A stretch of 64,000 bases of DNA from NCBI GenBank assembly GCA_036654235.1, contig JAVVSK010000009.1, positions 1-64,000 on the forward strand. The letters run 5' to 3'. The stretch is from JAVVSK01 sp036654235 (lineage in GTDB: Bacteria; Bacillota; Clostridia; Christensenellales; CAG-138). Below are positions 1 through 9,181 of this stretch, one piece after another. Both the position numbers and the translations under genes were made by a program. The notes under the pieces are model-generated. The model was not told the origin of the DNA and made no database searches. It saw nothing but the letters and a program-made list of their open reading frames with translations. The first letter of the stretch is position 1; each line of letters opens with the position of its first letter.

Positions 1-1
1 C

Positions 2-472
2 CTCAACAAGAAAAACACCGCACAGGTGCAAAGTGAAATTTCAAATTTACAGCAAAAAATATTTAAGCTTAAGCATCGTGAAGAAGAACTTAAGGCGCTT
101 TTCAAACGGCTGTATGAGGATAATGTGCTGGGTAAAATTCCAAACGAAGTCTTCCGTGCCCTAAGCCAAGACTACCTTGATGAGCAAAAAGAAATAGCCG
201 CTGCTATTCCAGAGAGAGAAAAAGAGCTGGAAAAGCTCAAAAGCAGCATCGCCAATGTAGATTTATTTATAGCCAAAGCCAAGCAGTATCCGGAAATTCC
301 GGAGCTGACTTCCGAAATCCTCCACCTGTTTATTGATAAGATTGTGGTTGGTGAAAAATCCGAACGATACTCAAGAACAGCATTTCAACAGGTGACCATT
401 TACTACCGTGATGTTGGATTATTAGATTTAGCCGATACGCAGGCACTTCAAAGGGAGTTAGGCGTGGCATAA
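2..472 (+). CDS. Large serine recombinase, C-terminal part (5' end outside window)
   Basis: The reading frame is open to the left window edge, so the GTG at 26 is internal and the gene is cut by the window. The visible 157 residues form a long charged coiled-coil stretch (E/K-rich, about residues 10-85 of the visible part), then the segment LTSEILHLFIDKIVVGEK and the terminal YYRDVGLLD. This is the ending usual in large serine recombinases of conjugative transposons (DUF4368-type tail). The catalytic serine domain is not visible. Such enzymes excise and integrate mobile elements and usually lie at the element's end, so an attachment site may lie just downstream (473-602). Family assignment is confident; activity cannot be judged. 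Confidence 0.8.
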   Translation, partial: LNKKNTAQVQSEISNLQQKIFKLKHREEELKALFKRLYEDNVLGKIPNEVFRALSQDYLDEQKEIAAAIPEREKELEKLKSSIANVDLFIAKAKQYPEIPELTSEILHLFIDKIVVGEKSERYSRTAFQQVTIYYRDVGLLDLADTQALQRELGVA

Positions 473-484
473 GAATAGCAAAGA

Positions 485-511
485 GCAGACAGCTCGGTGA
501 AAGCTGTCTGC
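485..511 (+). terminator. Hairpin after recombinase gene
   Basis: A perfect 10-bp stem (GCAGACAGCT / AGCTGTCTGC) with a 7-nt loop lies 13 nt after the recombinase stop. No T-run follows, so it is either a weak terminator or a structured element near the element/chromosome junction. Confidence 0.4.
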
Positions 512-602
512 CCAAATGCAACAAAACTATTGAATTAAAAATGTTTCCCTGTAACACACTGGTTTATTGCATCAGACTTTTTTATTTCGATATTATCTTT
601 GA

Positions 603-1616
603 TTATTTAACGGCGGTTTTTTCAGGCGCTGCTTCGCATTTTGTTTCGGCACAAGAGGAACAGGATAAAACATTCTCTCCCATATCCTTCATAGCGAGGT
701 TAAAGCTGGCAATAGCGACTTCTATCATTTCTTCCGTAGGTTCTTTAGTAGTTATAAGCTGTAAGCCCATTCCGGGGGCACGGACAATACGCGCTAAGAG
801 GTTGTTGCTCTTAGCGGCGGCCTGTAAAACTTCGTAAGAAATACCGGCAACGAGAGGAAGAAAAACGAGTCTCGTGGCAAGTCTAAATAAAAATCCTAAA
901 AATCCTTCCAAATGAAGCGGGATTATAAAGTCTATGGTTGTAAAAAAAAGTATGCTTACCGCCATAACGAGAAATAAATAGTTGGTTCCGCAGCGCGGAT
1001 GAAGCCGTTTATATTTCATTGCATTTTGCGGCGTAAGCTCATCTTCTGCTTCGTAACAAGCTATTGTTTTATGTTCTGCTCCATGATACATAAAAACGCG
1101 CTTTATATCTTTTATGCCAGCGCACATAAGAATATAACCCAAAAATATAAGCAACCGGACACCGCCCTCAATTAGAGAGCGCCAAATATCACGGTTAGCT
1201 GAACCACCATATATAAGGTTTCCGATAACGAGGGGTAAAACGAAAAACAAACCGACGGACATTACGATAGCGAGAACAACGGCTAGTCCGACAACGACTT
1301 TTTCAACGGATTTACCGAAAAGTTTCGATAAAAACTTTTCAAATTTAGAGGGTTCATATTGTTCGGGTTCTTCGCCATAAAGCTCAGCGCTTCGCGTCAT
1401 CATCTTCATACCGTTAGTAAGTGACTCAATAAAAGCAACGACACCGCGAACAATCGGAAGCCCTAAGAACGTCCCCTTTTTCGCCTTCGAGGTACATTCT
1501 GTATATTCAGTCACGATTTTACCGTCATTCGTTCTTACGGCCATAGCTATGCCCTTTTCGGACTTCATCATGACACCTTCCATAACGGCCTGACCGCCAA
1601 CTTTGCATATTCTCAT
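603..1616 (-). CDS. yqhQ: DUF1385 family membrane protein (YqhQ-like)
   Basis: The 337-residue product starts MRICKVGGQAVMEGVMM, the hallmark beginning of DUF1385 proteins. It has hydrophobic membrane segments at about residues 108-135, 150-168 and 215-240, and the conserved MYHGAEHKTIACYEAE segment near residue 180. The biochemical function of the family is not established; in Firmicutes it is often near prmC/rpmE. Here it stands downstream of an ABC exporter gene on the same strand, separated from it by a terminator-like hairpin (1759-1798), so it is probably transcribed on its own. An AGGAGATTG motif just upstream of ATG 1616 supports the start. Confidence 0.85.
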   Translation of the reverse strand: MRICKVGGQAVMEGVMMKSEKGIAMAVRTNDGKIVTEYTECTSKAKKGTFLGLPIVRGVVAFIESLTNGMKMMTRSAELYGEEPEQYEPSKFEKFLSKLFGKSVEKVVVGLAVVLAIVMSVGLFFVLPLVIGNLIYGGSANRDIWRSLIEGGVRLLIFLGYILMCAGIKDIKRVFMYHGAEHKTIACYEAEDELTPQNAMKYKRLHPRCGTNYLFLVMAVSILFFTTIDFIIPLHLEGFLGFLFRLATRLVFLPLVAGISYEVLQAAAKSNNLLARIVRAPGMGLQLITTKEPTEEMIEVAIASFNLAMKDMGENVLSCSSCAETKCEAAPEKTAVK

Positions 1617-1758
1617 TAAACAATCTCCTTTATCTGCTTTTTATTATAACACATTCCACTCAAAAATGTGTGAATATAATGCAAAGAAAACGCGAAGTAT
1701 GATATTTCATAAAAACGTAAATTATGTTTATTTATGCCGATAAGTATCGATAAAAATG

Positions 1759-1798
1759 ATCAGCCTAATAACCGATAAGCTTCGGTTGGTAGGCTGAT
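1759..1798 (-). terminator. Terminator after the ABC exporter gene
   Basis: The inverted repeat ATCAGCCTA / TAGGCTGAT continues inward with AACCGA / TCGGTT around a short loop. Read on the minus strand it is followed by CATTTTTAT. It lies 66 nt after the ABC transporter stop codon and before yqhQ. Confidence 0.7.
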
Positions 1799-1864
1799 AA
1801 TTATTTTTAATATGAAATCGCAAGAATATTCTGAGGGCGGCGTGAAAAATCAAGTAGAGAGCGA

Positions 1865-3580
1865 TCAGTTATCCATACTTTCGCCCATTTGCAGTAAAAA
1901 TATATCGCTATATTCAGGACAGGAGGAAAGGAGTTCTGAATGCGTCCCCATACCTATTATTGAGCCGTTATTTAGAACCATTATCTTATCTGCATTCATA
2001 ATTGAGCTTACACGCTGAGCAACTATTACGGTAGTCGTATCTGAAAAGTTTTTAGCGAGGGCATGACGAAGGTTGGCGTCCGTTTGATAATCGAGGGCGC
2101 TTGAGCTGTCGTCAAGGATCAATATTTCGGGGTCATTAGCAAGGGCGCGCGCAATCAATATTCTTTGTTTTTGTCCACCGCTTAAATTCGCGCCTTTAAC
2201 CGTTAGGCGATGTAGGAATCCACGCTCTTTTGTTTTAATAAAGTCCGCCTGCGCAAAATCAGCTGCTTTTTCAACTGCCTCCGGTGAGAGAGAACGCATG
2301 AAGTCAATATTGGCGAGAATAGTATCCGCAAATAAATAGTCGTTTTGGAATACAACCCCGAATTTCGTATGTAAAATTTCGTTTTCGATCTCGTCGGCGG
2401 GAATACCGTCTATTAGAACAGATCCGGAATCAGGGTCGTAAAATCTTAGGAGCAGACTTATAAGAGTTGATTTTCCGCTTCCCGTCGCTCCTAAAATACC
2501 GAGTGTTTCACCTTTTTTAAGTGCAAAGCTTATATTATTAAGGTTGTTTCCCACCTTATTATAAGAAAAACAAACGTTTTTAAATTCAACGGCATAGTCG
2601 TTTTCGCGCGTTTTTAAAGAGGGCTTTACCTTCATATCGTTTTCGGTTGCGAAGACGGTATCTATTCGCTTAGCGCTAGCTGCGCCCTTTGAATACATAA
2701 CGAAAAGGCGAGTTACCATTACCATAGCGTTTAAAATTATAGTGAAGTAGCTTAAAAATGCGATTATTTTTCCGGGCTGAGTTAATCCTCCGTTTACCCT
2801 AAACGCGCCAACGATGATAACGAGAGTAAGCCCTAGGTTTAATAAAAAGCTCATAGTCGGATTCGTTATAGCCATGACTATGCTCGCCTTTTGATCGCGC
2901 TTTACGACTTCCTCATTCACCTCATAAAAACGCGCTTTTTCATACTCGGTTTTTGAAAGCGCCTTTATAACGCGAACTCCGGTCATGTTTTCCTGTACCT
3001 TTCTAACGAGCTTGTCCTGGGAAAGCTGAACATTTGTATATAGCGGTATTCCCTTTCTCGAAATCATAAAAATAATAAAGGCGAGAATAGGTAAAGTAAA
3101 AACAAGGACAAGAGTTAGAACGGGTTCCATGTTGAAGGTAATTAATATTCCGCCTAAGAGAAGTATAGGAGCACGAATCCCGAGACGTTGCATTCGGTCG
3201 ACCATCTGATGAACAAAATAGGTGTCTGAGGTTAGGCGCGAAATTAGCGAAGGAATAGTAAATTCGTCCGTCTGTCTACTTGAAAGGGAAGCAATTTTAA
3301 CAAAAAGATCATGTCTATATTGTTGCGTAAAATTCCTTGAGAGTACGGTCGACATGCGGTTAGCCCAAACGTTGAATATAAGGGCAACGACGGCGCATAG
3401 AATCATTATGCCTCCCCAAAAATAGACCATTCCCATGTCGTTGGTCGGAACGATGTCATCCAATATATAAGAGAGTAACATGGGTAAAAGTAAATCCATA
3501 ATAGTGCCTACAAATTTTATGACAAATTGTAGGCTCATAATTGGTATTTTGGGTTTTAAATAAGATAATACACGTTTCAT
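1865..3580 (-). CDS. ABC exporter, fused membrane and ATPase domains
   Basis: 571 residues with the type IV (ABCB-like) exporter layout: six hydrophobic helices in residues 1-300, then a nucleotide-binding domain with Walker A GATGSGKST near residue 365, Q-loop VVFQNDYLF, signature LSGGQKQR and H-loop-like VAQRV. Two residues are atypical. Walker B reads LILDDSSSALD, with Asp where the catalytic Glu normally sits, and the switch His is replaced by Gln (VAQRV). Both substitutions are typical of the degenerate partner in heterodimeric exporters, yet no second exporter half-gene is adjacent. The start overlaps the upstream methyltransferase stop by 4 nt, so the two are translationally coupled. 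Substrate is unknown. Confidence 0.88.
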   Translation of the reverse strand: MKRVLSYLKPKIPIMSLQFVIKFVGTIMDLLLPMLLSYILDDIVPTNDMGMVYFWGGIMILCAVVALIFNVWANRMSTVLSRNFTQQYRHDLFVKIASLSSRQTDEFTIPSLISRLTSDTYFVHQMVDRMQRLGIRAPILLLGGILITFNMEPVLTLVLVFTLPILAFIIFMISRKGIPLYTNVQLSQDKLVRKVQENMTGVRVIKALSKTEYEKARFYEVNEEVVKRDQKASIVMAITNPTMSFLLNLGLTLVIIVGAFRVNGGLTQPGKIIAFLSYFTIILNAMVMVTRLFVMYSKGAASAKRIDTVFATENDMKVKPSLKTRENDYAVEFKNVCFSYNKVGNNLNNISFALKKGETLGILGATGSGKSTLISLLLRFYDPDSGSVLIDGIPADEIENEILHTKFGVVFQNDYLFADTILANIDFMRSLSPEAVEKAADFAQADFIKTKERGFLHRLTVKGANLSGGQKQRILIARALANDPEILILDDSSSALDYQTDANLRHALAKNFSDTTTVIVAQRVSSIMNADKIMVLNNGSIIGMGTHSELLSSCPEYSDIFLLQMGESMDN

Positions 3581-4263
3581 ATAAGTATTTCCCGGGCAAT
3601 TTTATTTTCGACAATCATACCAACATTGCCTCCGAGCTTCGCCATTATTAAGGCAACGCGGGGATTTGCGGCTTCGCTTGCCCTAATCAACGTAAGCCTT
3701 TTTATTTCAAAAGAATTTTTTCTGAGTGCGTCGAAAATATCCGAAAGCTCAGAAACCGGATAAACAAAATAGCATCTTGCACCGAACTTTAAAACGCGTT
3801 TCATAGCTAAACAAATATCTATGATTGAAAGATCAGAAAGATGAGTGGATAAGCATCTGCTTTCGTTTTTACTCATAGAATGTCCGCGAAAATAGGGAGG
3901 GTTGCAGACGGCAGCATCGAAAAAACCGTTAAAAGTTTTATAAGCGTCGCGAATGTCCATAGTAAAAAAATCAACTTTGTCCTGATCGTTCATAGCTTTA
4001 GAACGATTTGCCATGTCAATAATATCTTCCTGAATATCTATCCCGACGACCCTAGCGCCCATATGTGCATTTATGAGCAGAGCTATAGCACCCGAGCCGG
4101 TTCCGAAATCTATACATCTTTCGTTAGGCTTTAGCGAGGCAAAGCGCGAGAGAAGGACGGAGTCCTCCGTAAAACAATACATATTTGGGTTTTGTATTAT
4201 GCGGAGAGACTTATATTTTAGGTCGTCTATGCGTTCACCATATTTTAAAACCGGCGCGTTCAT
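3577..4263 (-). CDS. trmN6: tRNA1(Val) adenine-N6 methyltransferase-like protein
   Basis: 228 residues forming a Rossmann-type SAM-dependent methyltransferase. The SAM loop IDFGTGSGAIAL is at about residues 50-61, the acidic VVGIDIQ strand at about 73, and the N6-adenine motif IV NPPYF at about 120, which marks an amino-group methylase (YfiC/YabB family). The E. coli homologue modifies A37 of tRNA-Val. It overlaps both neighbours by 4 nt (pgsA upstream, ABC exporter downstream), so it belongs to the same transcript. The exact RNA substrate is inferred from the family. Confidence 0.82.
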   Translation of the reverse strand: MNAPVLKYGERIDDLKYKSLRIIQNPNMYCFTEDSVLLSRFASLKPNERCIDFGTGSGAIALLINAHMGARVVGIDIQEDIIDMANRSKAMNDQDKVDFFTMDIRDAYKTFNGFFDAAVCNPPYFRGHSMSKNESRCLSTHLSDLSIIDICLAMKRVLKFGARCYFVYPVSELSDIFDALRKNSFEIKRLTLIRASEAANPRVALIMAKLGGNVGMIVENKIAREILI

Positions 4264-4805
4264 GATACAACTTTTTTATTTTTTAATAGACAGTCTATGA
4301 GCGACCATACGGTAAAGACAGCGGAGGTAGCCATACAAATATAGTCGAACCGAATGCCGATAGCTCCGAAAATCGGATTGCCAAAGAGAATTACGCTTAT
4401 CGTAATCGCCTGAAGAATTGTTTTAATTTTCCCTAAAGCTCCGGCGGCGATAACGATACCTTTTTGAACGGCAACGAGCCTAAAACCACTTATTATAAAC
4501 TCACGCGAGATAATGATAAAAACGAAAAGTTCTCCGAAAATGGGCGGAAGAAGCCCACGCCCTAAAAGCATAATGAAAGCGCTTCCCGTGAGAAGCTTAT
4601 CCGCCATAGGATCCATTAGCTTTCCGAAATCGGTAACAAGATTATGTTTTCTTGCATAATACCCATCGTATATATCCGTAAGGTAGGCTAAAATAAATAT
4701 TACGGCGGCAATAGTAAGGTTAAAATCAACGGGTATATAAAAACATGCGACAAAAACGGGAACGGCGCACATTCGTATTATAGTAAGCTTATTTGGAAGG
4801 TTCAT
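4260..4805 (-). CDS. pgsA: CDP-diacylglycerol--glycerol-3-phosphate 3-phosphatidyltransferase
   Basis: 181-residue integral membrane enzyme that makes phosphatidylglycerophosphate, the committed step to phosphatidylglycerol. The CDP-alcohol phosphotransferase motif is visible at about residues 43-65: DIYDGYYAR followed by GKLMDPMADK (D-x2-DG-x2-AR-x8-G-x3-D-x3-D). The start MNLPNKLTIIR is typical for PgsA, and several hydrophobic helices fill the rest. Its ATG overlaps the rimO stop by 4 nt. The pairing rimO-pgsA is common in Firmicutes. Confidence 0.92.
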   Translation of the reverse strand: MNLPNKLTIIRMCAVPVFVACFYIPVDFNLTIAAVIFILAYLTDIYDGYYARKHNLVTDFGKLMDPMADKLLTGSAFIMLLGRGLLPPIFGELFVFIIISREFIISGFRLVAVQKGIVIAAGALGKIKTILQAITISVILFGNPIFGAIGIRFDYICMATSAVFTVWSLIDCLLKNKKVVS

Positions 4806-6094
4806 AAAAGCTCACCCATGATATCATATTCTTTAACCGCCGTTAACTTAATTTGTACAAAATTTCCGGGTTTTAGGGCGGAATCGTTTAACTTTATATA
4901 AATTTTCCCATCGACCTCGGGAGCTTCGGCGTAGCTTCTCCCTATAGCATATTTATTTCCGACGGACTCGATTAAAACTTCGGTTTCCGAGCCTATTCGC
5001 TTATTATTTTGTTCTATCGCGATAGCGCGCGCCGTTCGCATTATAGCGTCGAATCTTTCTTCGGAAACAAAGCTATCGACCTTATCGGAAAAATCGAACG
5101 CGGGAGTATTATCCTCGTCAGAATATGTAAAAGCACCGAGTCTATCGAGACGATATTCGGTTATAAATTGTAAAAGCGTTTCAAACTGTGCATCTGTTTC
5201 GCCAGGGAAGCCGGATATAACGGTTGAACGGATTATGAAGTCGTGCGCCAGATTTTTCGCGTATTTTATTATGTTTTTAATATGTTCGGACGAACCTCTA
5301 CGGTTCATTCGGCGAAGGATATCATCATCAATATGCTGAATAGGCATATCGAGATAGTTGACGACATTTTTAAGGCTAACTATCGTATCTATAAGTTCGG
5401 TATCGACAGTATCGGGGTAAGTATAGAGAATTCTAAGCCATTTTAGCCCTTTGAGAGGTGAAATGCGTTTTATAAGTTCGCTTAGGCTTGGCTTTCCGTA
5501 TAAATCAATACCATATGCGGAAGTATCCTGCGCGATAAGCGTAATTTCCGAAACTCCGTCATGAATAAGGGTGCGTGCTTCATTAACAATAGTTTCCATA
5601 GGGACGCTTACTCTTCCGCCGCGGATGAGCGGGATAGCGCAATAGGCGCATCGGTTGTCGCATCCGTCCGCAATTCGGATATATGCCGAATACGGGGGAG
5701 TAGTCAGAATTCTTTTCGGGGCGCATATACGCAAGGTTTTTCCGGCTAACCTAGCAATTTCAAGTGCGAGAGAGGGATAGTCTTTAACGCCGAAAAAGAG
5801 GTCGACCTCGGGAAGCTCGCTCATCAAAGACTCTTTATATCTTTCAGAGAGACATCCGGAAACGACGAGCAACTTTAGGACACCATCACGCTTTAAAGTT
5901 GCCGTCTCTAATATTGTATCTATGGACTCTTGTTTTGCGCTCTCAATAAAGCCGCATGTATTTATGACTATTATTTCCGCCTTAGCGCGGTCGTTCGTTA
6001 TCTCGAAACCGAACGACTTAAGCTCACCTAGGAGAGTTTCTGTGTCAACTAAGTTTTTGCTGCACCCCAGCGATATTACCCCTATCTTATTCAT
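4802..6094 (-). CDS. rimO: Ribosomal protein S12 methylthiotransferase RimO
   Basis: 430 residues with the three methylthiotransferase parts. The N-terminal UPF0004 domain has SLGCSKNLVDTE (Cys near residue 10), NTCGF (near 46) and SGCL (near 79), which bind the auxiliary 4Fe-4S cluster. The radical SAM domain has CDNRCAYCAIP at about residues 144-154. A C-terminal TRAM domain ends in LTAVKEYDIMGEL. The enzyme adds a methylthio group to an Asp of ribosomal protein S12. The SLGCSKNLVDTE form separates RimO from MiaB. It is 12 nt downstream of ftsK and coupled to pgsA. Confidence 0.94.
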   Translation of the reverse strand: MNKIGVISLGCSKNLVDTETLLGELKSFGFEITNDRAKAEIIVINTCGFIESAKQESIDTILETATLKRDGVLKLLVVSGCLSERYKESLMSELPEVDLFFGVKDYPSLALEIARLAGKTLRICAPKRILTTPPYSAYIRIADGCDNRCAYCAIPLIRGGRVSVPMETIVNEARTLIHDGVSEITLIAQDTSAYGIDLYGKPSLSELIKRISPLKGLKWLRILYTYPDTVDTELIDTIVSLKNVVNYLDMPIQHIDDDILRRMNRRGSSEHIKNIIKYAKNLAHDFIIRSTVISGFPGETDAQFETLLQFITEYRLDRLGAFTYSDEDNTPAFDFSDKVDSFVSEERFDAIMRTARAIAIEQNNKRIGSETEVLIESVGNKYAIGRSYAEAPEVDGKIYIKLNDSALKPGNFVQIKLTAVKEYDIMGELL

Positions 6095-6106
6095 TTTGCC
6101 TCCTGC

Positions 6107-8728
6107 TTAAAATTCATTGTCTTTCGATTCTTCGATAATATCATCGTTTGCGGTAGGTATAGGCGAATATTCGACACCGAACATTTGCCTATACTGAAGA
6201 TAATCTATTAGAAGTTTTCGCGGCTTACTTCCGTCGTAGCTTGAAACTATTCCGCGCTGTTCCATTATGTCTATAAGTCTTGCCGCGCGCGCATATCCGA
6301 CTCTTAGCCTTCTTTGAAGCATCGATATTGAAGCCTGATTCGTGTCTAAGAGAATTTGAACCGCTTCGGGCAAAAGCTCATCATCATATCGGTTTTGCGT
6401 TTTTTCGCCTTCAAAATTAGACGAAACCTCGGCTATCTCAATTAGGGCTTCCGCGTTAAATTTATGTTCCTCCGGCGAAACACCGAAAAATTCGATTATC
6501 TTTTCAACCTCATCTATCGTTATAAATGAGCATTGAACGCGCGTAGGTTTACTGTCCCCATTTGCGTGGAAAAGCATATCGCCACGCCCTAAAAGTTTTT
6601 CGGCACCGCCCCCGTCGAGGATTACCCGTGAATCGACGGAAGAACTGACCATGAAGGCTATTCGTGACGGTATATTTGCCTTTATAAGACCGGTTATAAC
6701 GTCGACGCTTGGGCGCTGTGTAGCGACGATAAGATGAATTCCGCAGGCGCGACCGAGCTGCGCAATTCGACAGATAGATTCTTCTATCTCCTTCGCGGCG
6801 ACCATCATAAGATCAGCAAGCTCATCTATTATAACGACTATCCGCGGGAGTTTTTCGGCATCTTCGCCGAGCCTTAAATTATAGGTATCAAGGTCGCGCG
6901 CGTTTAACTTAGCCATCGCCTTATACCGCTGTTCCATCTCGTTTACCGCCCAGTGTAGAGCGCCCGCCGCCTTTTTAACGTCCGTAACGACGGGAATTAA
7001 GAGGTGCGGAAGCCCAGCGAAAACTTGAAACTCGACGACCTTTGGGTCAATAAGTATCATTCTAAGCTCTTCGGGCGAGGATTTATAGATCATACTTATA
7101 ATAATATCGTTGACGCAAACGCTCTTTCCGGCTCCGGTAGCTCCCGCGATAAGGAGATGCGGCATTCGCTGAAGGTCGCCTACGACGGTTTTACCGGCGA
7201 TATCCTTTCCTAAGGCGAAGGTCAATGGAGATTTGCTTAATTTAAACTCGTTCGACTCTATCAACTCGCGAAGGTATACCATAGACGTGCATTTATTTGG
7301 AACTTCTATTCCTATCGCGGCTTTACCCGGAATAGGCGCTTCGATTCGGACGCGTGGCGCGGCAAGAGCGAGGGCGAGGTCGTTCGAGAGAGAAGTTATC
7401 CTACTAACCCGAACCCCCTGAGCGGGCTGCATCTCATAGCGCGTTACTACGGGACCTACGGTTACGTTAGTTATTCTAACGGCAATTTTAAAGCTTGCAA
7501 GCGTATTTATTAAGAGCTTCGCGGTTTCGGACGGGCTCTCCGTATTTAGCGTACGCTTTTCGGGAGGGTTTAAAAAGCTGACCGGGGGGCATTGATATGA
7601 TGTATACGGGACGGAAACCGGAGCGTCAAGATCGATTTTATCAGACTCAATCGCATTTTCTTCCGGTTTAAAGGGAACTAAAGGTTCGGGATTTGGATAT
7701 TCATATGAATGCGGACGCGTAACTATAACGGGATCGGGAATATCGGGGACTAGGGGAATTTTGTCCGTTCCCAACTCACGGTTTATAGCTTCTATATCTA
7801 TATCATGATTAGCGGAGAAATTTTTTTCGGGGGAAACCGCTTCATCCTTAGTTTTTAGAGGACCTTCAAGTGGTAAAAAGTCCAACTCACCATCCCATAA
7901 ATCCACCTTGTGCGCAGATTTTTCGAGTTTTTTGCTTTTTTTTCTTTTACCGTCCCAAATGTTTTCAAGGTTAAAATCCGCGCTCTCGTTCGGGTCGTTT
8001 TGTAAAAACAAATCCGGGAAATCTATAACGTCTTTAGATATCGAAGCGCGCTTTTCTTCGTGGGCTTTTGTTATTTTTTGTACATTTTTATCCATTACCA
8101 TCTTTACCCGTTTGCTCATAGATTTTAAAGATAGGCGCGTCGATATTAGGGCGGTTATAATGGTCAATGCGATTAAAAGGACGAGAGTGCCGATGTTTCC
8201 CAATAAGAGGAGGAACGGGTAGGAGAGGAGCGCGCCAAAAAGCCCGCCTCCGGACTTGAATTCACTTCCAACATTAAAAGCATTGCCGTAATAAGCTATG
8301 AGCCCACTCCCGTTTAACGGATAGACGGACGAATGAATAATGGTGATTATAAGAAAAATACAAATAAGCGCGGAAAATATAGCGCCTTTTCTAAGCGTGG
8401 CTTCGGATTTTATTATTCTAAGAAGTCCGAATAATAAAAAAAGAGGAGGGAGACAATAAGAAAAAACCCCGATAAGCCCGAAGGAAACGGTTACGACGGC
8501 GGAGCCTATTACGCTAGTTTCGAGCGAATAGATAAAAATAGCAAGCAAAATTCCGAAAGCGATAAATACGATACCAAGTATTTCTCGTTTCGTTTCGGGC
8601 TTCATCTTTAAAGTTTCGGCTTCATTTTGCTTATATGAGGCAGTTTTAGCCGATCCGGCGACCTTCTTTTTTACATTGCCGTTTTTTTTCGCGTTCGAAT
8701 ATGGAGTTTTATTATTGTCTTTTTTCAA
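6107..8728 (-). CDS. ftsK: DNA translocase FtsK/SpoIIIE
   Basis: 873 residues. A lysine- and asparagine-rich cytoplasmic start is followed by about four to five membrane helices (residues 48-200), a Pro/acid-rich linker (about 220-400), and the RecA-like motor with Walker A GATGAGKSVCVND near residue 530 and Walker B VVIIDELADLMM near 632. The C-terminal winged-helix gamma domain (RRLRVGYARAARLIDIMEQ) reads chromosome polarity sequences. The protein pumps DNA through the division septum, or into the forespore if the host sporulates. The sequence does not tell FtsK from SpoIIIE use. Confidence 0.94.
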   Translation of the reverse strand: MKKDNNKTPYSNAKKNGNVKKKVAGSAKTASYKQNEAETLKMKPETKREILGIVFIAFGILLAIFIYSLETSVIGSAVVTVSFGLIGVFSYCLPPLFLLFGLLRIIKSEATLRKGAIFSALICIFLIITIIHSSVYPLNGSGLIAYYGNAFNVGSEFKSGGGLFGALLSYPFLLLLGNIGTLVLLIALTIITALISTRLSLKSMSKRVKMVMDKNVQKITKAHEEKRASISKDVIDFPDLFLQNDPNESADFNLENIWDGKRKKSKKLEKSAHKVDLWDGELDFLPLEGPLKTKDEAVSPEKNFSANHDIDIEAINRELGTDKIPLVPDIPDPVIVTRPHSYEYPNPEPLVPFKPEENAIESDKIDLDAPVSVPYTSYQCPPVSFLNPPEKRTLNTESPSETAKLLINTLASFKIAVRITNVTVGPVVTRYEMQPAQGVRVSRITSLSNDLALALAAPRVRIEAPIPGKAAIGIEVPNKCTSMVYLRELIESNEFKLSKSPLTFALGKDIAGKTVVGDLQRMPHLLIAGATGAGKSVCVNDIIISMIYKSSPEELRMILIDPKVVEFQVFAGLPHLLIPVVTDVKKAAGALHWAVNEMEQRYKAMAKLNARDLDTYNLRLGEDAEKLPRIVVIIDELADLMMVAAKEIEESICRIAQLGRACGIHLIVATQRPSVDVITGLIKANIPSRIAFMVSSSVDSRVILDGGGAEKLLGRGDMLFHANGDSKPTRVQCSFITIDEVEKIIEFFGVSPEEHKFNAEALIEIAEVSSNFEGEKTQNRYDDELLPEAVQILLDTNQASISMLQRRLRVGYARAARLIDIMEQRGIVSSYDGSKPRKLLIDYLQYRQMFGVEYSPIPTANDDIIEESKDNEF

Positions 8729-8737
8729 TTACTTTTT

Positions 8738-9175
8738 TTACTCCTCTAAAAGCGAAATTTTTTCTATACGCCGCGAATGCCTACCTCCGTCGAATGTTGA
8801 GGTTAAAAACTCGTTGACAATCGCCTTCGCAAGTTCAAAGCCTATTATACGGGCACCGAGAGCCAGTATGTTCGCGTCGTTATGTGCTCTCGCCAGTTTC
8901 GCGGAAACAGGTTCGGAACAGAGCGCACAGCGAACGCCGTTTATTTTATTTGCGCAAATGCTAACTCCTATACCTGTCCCGCAAATTAAAATGCCACGTT
9001 CAAATTCACCGGAGACGACGGCGCGCGCAACCGAAGACGCAATATCCGGATAATCAACACTATTTGTATTAAAGCAACCAAAATCACGAAGTTCAAAATT
9101 ATTTTCGCCTAAATAAGTAATCAGCTCGTTTTTTAATAAAAATCCCCCGTGGTCGGATCCTATTGCAATTTTCAT
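8738..9175 (-). CDS. rpiB: Ribose 5-phosphate isomerase B
   Basis: 145 residues of the RpiB/LacAB sugar-phosphate isomerase family, interconverting ribose 5-phosphate and ribulose 5-phosphate. Seen: the N-terminal IAIGSDHGG phosphate/ring-binding motif, the catalytic CGTGIGVSI loop (Cys near residue 66), and HNDANILALGAR (His near 99), which acts in ring opening. Length is normal for the family. It begins the minus-strand run that continues into ftsK 9 nt downstream, and lies 6 nt after the small lipoprotein gene. Confidence 0.93.
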   Translation of the reverse strand: MKIAIGSDHGGFLLKNELITYLGENNFELRDFGCFNTNSVDYPDIASSVARAVVSGEFERGILICGTGIGVSICANKINGVRCALCSEPVSAKLARAHNDANILALGARIIGFELAKAIVNEFLTSTFDGGRHSRRIEKISLLEE

Positions 9176-9181
9176 ATAAAG

